This document shows, piece by piece, positions 23,627 to 26,909 of a stretch of 26,909 bases of DNA. The notes beneath the pieces are model-generated. The model saw nothing but the letters and a program-made list of their open reading frames with translations. It did not search any database and was not told the DNA's origin. Source of the DNA: an uncultured Pseudomonadota bacterium (GTDB taxonomy: Bacteria; Myxococcota_A; UBA9042; CAIXZC01). Made by a program: the position numbers and the translations under genes. Location of the stretch: positions 1 to 26,909 of the forward strand of contig CALFHQ010000949.1 in assembly GCA_937876385.1 (NCBI GenBank). The letters run 5' to 3'. Numbering within the stretch: position 1 is the first letter of the stretch; each line of letters starts with the position of its first letter.

Positions 23627-24949
23627 TTAGATTCTCGTCAAGTAGGTCTCCAATTCCCAGCTTGTGACCTGAGTTCGGTACTGCTCCCACTCCACCTTCT
23701 TGTTGGCGATGAATTTGTGGAACAGTTCTTCTCCCAGGGTCTTCTTCACCAGTTCAGAGCCTTCTGTGAGGCGGGTGGCGTGGTTGAGATCGCCAGGCAG
23801 TTCGTCGATGTTGAGGCTCTCCTTCTCTTCGCTGGTCATCCCGAAGATGTTCTCCTCAACGGCCTCCGCCAGAGCGTACTTTTTCTCGATTCCTTCGAGG
23901 CCGGCCTGCACCATGACGGCGATAGCCAGGTATGGGTTTGCTGCGGGGTCCGGAGCGCGGTATTCCACTCGGCACGAATTTTCCTTGCCGGACTTGAAGG
24001 AGGGGACTCGAACAAGAGCCGACCGGTTCTTTCGACCCCAGGATGTGTAAGCCGGAGCTTCGTACCCGGGAACCAGGCGCTTGTAGGAGTTGATGGTCTG
24101 GTTGGTGACAGAGGTTATTTCTCGGGCATGCAACAACAGGCCGGCGATGTAGTGCTTGGCCGTGTCGGACATGTTGTACGTGTCCGTCGAGCTGTAGAAT
24201 GCGTTCTTTTCACCCTTGAACAGGGACTGGTGGATGTGCATCCCGGAGCCGTTCTCGCTTTGGATCGGCTTGGGCATGAACGTGGCGTATAGGCCGTGTT
24301 TCCGGGCGATGTGTTTCACGATGATTTTGGACAGGACGACCTGGTCCGCCATCTTCAGAGCACCACCGTATCGATAGTCGATTTCGTGCTGACTGGGGGC
24401 GACCTCGTGGTGGGAGGCTTCCATTTCTACTCCGAGCCCCTTGAGCACAGCCAGGGTCTCTTCTCTGGCCTGGGCGGACTCGTCTAAGGGGAGAATGTCG
24501 AAGTATCCGACGTCGTCCACCGGTTTGGCCGACTTGTTGTCGGGGAAGTAGAAGTATTCCAATTCGGGTCCCACATACACGTGGTCGTAGCCCATGTCGC
24601 TGGCCCGTTTGATGGCTCGCTTGAGCACCTGACGCGGGTCTGAGTTCAGGGGGGTGCCGTCTGGCTTGCAGACGTCGCAGATGAAAATGGCCGACTTCAG
24701 GCCGCCCGTGTCAAACGGAAACAGTCGAAAGGTCTTGAGGTCTGGAATGGCTACGAGGTCGGATTCCTCGATTCGGGCGAAGCCGTCGATGGACGAACCA
24801 TCAAACGCAATCCCCTCGTCCAGAGCCCGGTCCAGCTCGGCCACGGTAATGTTCAGCCCTTTGAGTTGGCCCTGAACGTCGGTAAATCCCATGCGAACGA
24901 TGTCAACGTTGTGCTCTTGAACAATCCTGCGAACATCATCTTTTGTCAT
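23627..24949 (-). CDS. glnA: Glutamine synthetase, type I (alpha-like)
   Basis: 440 residues, the length of GSI-alpha (Bacillus, Thermotoga) and shorter than the 470-residue beta type. It makes glutamine from glutamate, ammonia and ATP. FTDVQGQLKG, IAFDGSSIDGF, GPELEYF, EASHHEVAPSQHEID, NGSGMHIHQSL, the NRSALVRVP region and EYRAPDPAANPYLA are clear active-site and metal-binding motifs. The tyrosine loop used for adenylylation in the beta type is not seen (the region reads EEKESLNIDELPGDL). The ATG has AGGAGAAGG upstream. It is monocistronic here, with its own promoter. Confidence 0.97.
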   Translation of the reverse strand: MTKDDVRRIVQEHNVDIVRMGFTDVQGQLKGLNITVAELDRALDEGIAFDGSSIDGFARIEESDLVAIPDLKTFRLFPFDTGGLKSAIFICDVCKPDGTPLNSDPRQVLKRAIKRASDMGYDHVYVGPELEYFYFPDNKSAKPVDDVGYFDILPLDESAQAREETLAVLKGLGVEMEASHHEVAPSQHEIDYRYGGALKMADQVVLSKIIVKHIARKHGLYATFMPKPIQSENGSGMHIHQSLFKGEKNAFYSSTDTYNMSDTAKHYIAGLLLHAREITSVTNQTINSYKRLVPGYEAPAYTSWGRKNRSALVRVPSFKSGKENSCRVEYRAPDPAANPYLAIAVMVQAGLEGIEKKYALAEAVEENIFGMTSEEKESLNIDELPGDLNHATRLTEGSELVKKTLGEELFHKFIANKKVEWEQYRTQVTSWELETYLTRI

Positions 24950-25037
24950 GACGGTGCCTTCTCCTGTGCCTCTTCCGTGAGGCGTTTCTGGATTGTGGAA
25001 TGTGGGTACAAGTTGATGCTACGGTTCCTGGGTGGAC

Positions 25038-25066
25038 AATCTAGCTCCAACCGAGGAGAAGGTCAA
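25038..25066 (-). promoter_or_regulatory. Promoter of glnA
   Basis: On the minus strand TTGACC (25066-25061) and TAGATT (25043-25038) are 17 bp apart, giving a leader of about 80 bases. The layout closely matches that of the barrel-cytochrome operon promoter (TTGACC-17-TAGACT). No sigma54-type element was seen. Confidence 0.6.
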
Positions 25067-25123
25067 TCGGCGATCTCTTTTTGGGGGTGCGTGAGGAGGG
25101 TGCCAGGAGCGTGGAACGCCGCG

Positions 25124-26095
25124 TCATTTGTGGTGCCGAGCGTTGTCCACCAGGTCCGAAGTTTTTTTTGCCCCGAGACGTTTCTTCACTGACGCCAAAC
25201 CGAGAAGACCGACTGCCACTGCAAACCACAACGTGCACAACCGCACCAGCAGTACGGAAGCGACGGCCGCGCCCTTTGGAGTCGAGAATAATTCAGCGAG
25301 CATTGCCACCATGCTGGCCTCGGTGGCAACCAAACCACCCGGCAGCATCGTCACGGCACCTGCGACGGTTCCCAGGCTGTAAACGAAGACGGTGTTGCCC
25401 AGGCTGAAGGAAACTCCCAGTCCGTGAAGAATCAGATAGAAAGAGACACACTCGGCAAACCACGCAACGACGCTGATGAGGGTTCCCACGGTCATGGACT
25501 TCCAGCCGACGAGAGCCACCATGGAACGCTGAAGCCCCACCAGGGAGGTGCGACGCTGCTTGACGAAGGGGAACCGGGAAAGGCGGTCCAGGAGCCAGAG
25601 GAATCCTCCCTCCCATGTGGCGAAAACGACCACCGCACCGCACAGAGCCAGGGCCACCAGGATGACGTCCACGCCGTATCCCAGGGAATAGGCTCCCCAG
25701 GCAGCGAGGAGGACCACCGCCAGGAGGTCGGTGAGACGCTCGGCCACCACCACCGGAACCGACTTTGATGCCTCTACGCCGGAGGTGCGGGCCAGCAGGT
25801 AGGATTTGAGCAGCTCCCCCACCTTTCCCGGGGTGACAGACATCGAGAGGCCCGCCAGGAAGACTCGAAGACTGTCCCCAGCCGGCACCTTCTGTCCCAA
25901 TTCTGCGAGAAAAAAATGCCACTTGGAGAAGCGGAGGAGATAGTTCAACAGGGCCAGCCCCAACGCTGGGAACAGCAGCCACCAGGAGAAGTCAAATGCC
26001 TGCTGCGTCAAATCGCTCAGGTCTGTGTAGAAGCCGATGCCCCCCAGCATGACCACCAGGAGGAGAAGGACGAGGAGCACCTGACTGGCTCTCAT
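25124..26095 (-). CDS. Flippase-like integral membrane protein (lysylphosphatidylglycerol synthase TM region family)
   Basis: 323 residues with about seven or eight hydrophobic helices. The conserved SMSVTPGKVGELLKSYLL segment (about 104-121) and VVAERLTDLLAVV after it are the signature of the UPF0104/LPG-synthase membrane region family, as is the MLPGGLVATEASM loop near the C-terminal third. Members without the catalytic lysyl-transferase domain occur widely and are thought to move lipids or lipid-linked sugars across the inner membrane; the actual substrate is unknown. It starts one base after the folK stop, so the two are coupled. Confidence 0.85.
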   Translation of the reverse strand: MRASQVLLVLLLLVVMLGGIGFYTDLSDLTQQAFDFSWWLLFPALGLALLNYLLRFSKWHFFLAELGQKVPAGDSLRVFLAGLSMSVTPGKVGELLKSYLLARTSGVEASKSVPVVVAERLTDLLAVVLLAAWGAYSLGYGVDVILVALALCGAVVVFATWEGGFLWLLDRLSRFPFVKQRRTSLVGLQRSMVALVGWKSMTVGTLISVVAWFAECVSFYLILHGLGVSFSLGNTVFVYSLGTVAGAVTMLPGGLVATEASMVAMLAELFSTPKGAAVASVLLVRLCTLWFAVAVGLLGLASVKKRLGAKKTSDLVDNARHHK

Positions 26096-26096
26096 G

Positions 26097-26630
26097 CTAC
26101 CCCACCCCCGCTTGCATCGGGCACGAAGAGGATAGCCTGGAGATGTGGTCTTGCGGCCTCTTTACTGAGGAAACCCACGCACCATATAGTGTTGCCATGG
26201 AGTGGCCCAACACGGGGTGTTCCAGATTGGGGGCGATTTCCTTCATGGGGGCGAGGACAAACCCTCGGTCGGGAATTTCTCTGTGGGGGATGGTGAGGTG
26301 AGGCAGGTCAACGGTCTGGTCCCCATAAAACAGGATATCGAGATCCAGTGTTCGGGGTCCCCAGCGCACCAACCGCTCGCGGCCAAAGTCTGCTTCGATG
26401 CTTTGCACCAGAATCAGAAGCTCTTCGGGGTTTAAGGTCGTGTCGATGGCTACGGCTTGGTTGAGAAAATCGTCTTGGATTACCCCTCCAACGGGGGTTG
26501 TCAGGTACAGCGAGGAGACCGAAACCAGCCGAACTCCAGAGTGCGCTGCCAGGTGCTCAATGGCCCCTTGAAGAATGTTGCGACTGTCGCCAATGTTGGA
26601 GCCGAGGCCCACGAAAGCCCTGTGCCACAT
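26097..26630 (-). CDS. folK: 2-amino-4-hydroxy-6-hydroxymethyldihydropteridine diphosphokinase
   Basis: 177 residues, normal size. It transfers pyrophosphate from ATP to the pterin in folate synthesis. FVGLGSNIGDS at the N-terminus, LYLTTPVGGVIQDDFLNQAV, RWGPRTLDLDILFYGD (the family signature) and LTIPHREIPDRGFVLAP are diagnostic. ATG 26630 is preferred to TTG 26636 because GGGAG lies seven bases upstream. It precedes the flippase-like gene in a two-gene unit. Confidence 0.96.
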   Translation of the reverse strand: MWHRAFVGLGSNIGDSRNILQGAIEHLAAHSGVRLVSVSSLYLTTPVGGVIQDDFLNQAVAIDTTLNPEELLILVQSIEADFGRERLVRWGPRTLDLDILFYGDQTVDLPHLTIPHREIPDRGFVLAPMKEIAPNLEHPVLGHSMATLYGAWVSSVKRPQDHISRLSSSCPMQAGVG

Positions 26631-26653
26631 GACCAATCTCCCGGTTGGTGGGC

Positions 26654-26682
26654 AGTTTGGTCGGCTGGGCAGAAAATGTCAA
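26654..26682 (-). promoter_or_regulatory. Weak candidate promoter of folK
   Basis: On the minus strand a perfect TTGACA (26682-26677) is followed 17 bp on by CAAACT (26659-26654), which matches the -10 consensus at only three positions. The position, about 25 bases upstream of the start codon, fits a short leader. Confidence 0.3.
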
Positions 26683-26807
26683 GGAAAGGGGGCGCAAGGT
26701 ACCAGAACACACGCCGAGGGTTCCGGGTTCAGGATTGGTCGGTGCTCTCTCTTGCTTTGTCGCAAGTGGGATGCTAGAAATCTGGGAAGACGATTGGGAG
26801 GATTGCC

Positions 26808-26909
26808 ATGAGAACTTTGGTTGTGTTGATGCTGGTGCTGGGGATGGGGCTGCTGGGTTGTGCGCAGAAAGACAAGGAAGCGGCACAACCTCAAAAGAAG
26901 GAGAAAGCC
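26808..26909 (+). CDS. N-terminal part of a small lipoprotein, cut by the window edge
   Basis: Thirty-four codons are visible, running off the right end. The protein starts with RTLVVLMLVLGMGLLGC, a lipoprotein signal with lipobox LLGC (Cys18), followed by a lysine-rich stretch (QKDKEAAQPQKKEKA). GGGAGG lies upstream of the ATG at the usual distance. Weak promoter elements TTGCTT (26752-26757) and TAGAAA (26775-26780), 17 bp apart, are upstream. The mature function cannot be told. Confidence 0.75.
   Translation, partial: MRTLVVLMLVLGMGLLGCAQKDKEAAQPQKKEKA

Overview
The window reads as chromosomal DNA of a Gram-negative, deltaproteobacteria-like organism (Myxococcota, Bradymonadota, Desulfuromonadota or a relative). 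Supporting signs are many multiheme c-type cytochromes, lipoproteins with acidic linkers, an outer-membrane barrel protein, sigma70-like TTGAC/TAxxxT promoters and moderately high GC. This placement is inferred from protein character only, since no rRNA or tRNA gene is visible. I saw no insertion sequence, integrase, CRISPR array or phage gene.

Region 1 (about 270-10440) is an electron-transfer locus with five multiheme proteins carrying 42 c-heme motifs in total. A leftward operon encodes an outer-membrane barrel followed by an 11-heme periplasmic cytochrome, a layout resembling a porin-cytochrome conduit. A divergent NapC/NirT-type hexaheme quinol dehydrogenase and a tetraheme cytochrome c3 with its own strong promoter follow. 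A leftward 11-heme plus cytochrome b membrane fusion resembles Geobacter CbcL in layout. Divergent from it is a decaheme lipoprotein with three Ig-like (BIG2) domains, two pentaheme modules and EF-hand-like loops. Together they could carry electrons from the quinone pool, through the periplasm and outer membrane, to an extracellular acceptor (or the reverse).

Region 2 (about 10490-22170) is a compact heme operon: hemE-hemN-hemH-hemY-hemA-hemC-hemD-hemL, then a histidine kinase and a receiver-only response regulator, then hemB. All nine steps from glutamyl-tRNA to protoheme by the C5 route are present, mostly with overlapping or touching reading frames. Its position beside 42 c-heme sites suggests heme supply matched to cytochrome demand. 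The embedded two-component pair is a candidate sensor for that. No cytochrome c maturation genes are in the window.

Region 3 (about 22170-26909) is more ordinary: a 51-bp-period tandem repeat, a secreted esterase-like lipoprotein with a palindrome over its promoter, glutamine synthetase (leftward, own promoter), a folK-flippase pair (leftward), and the beginning of another lipoprotein cut by the window edge.
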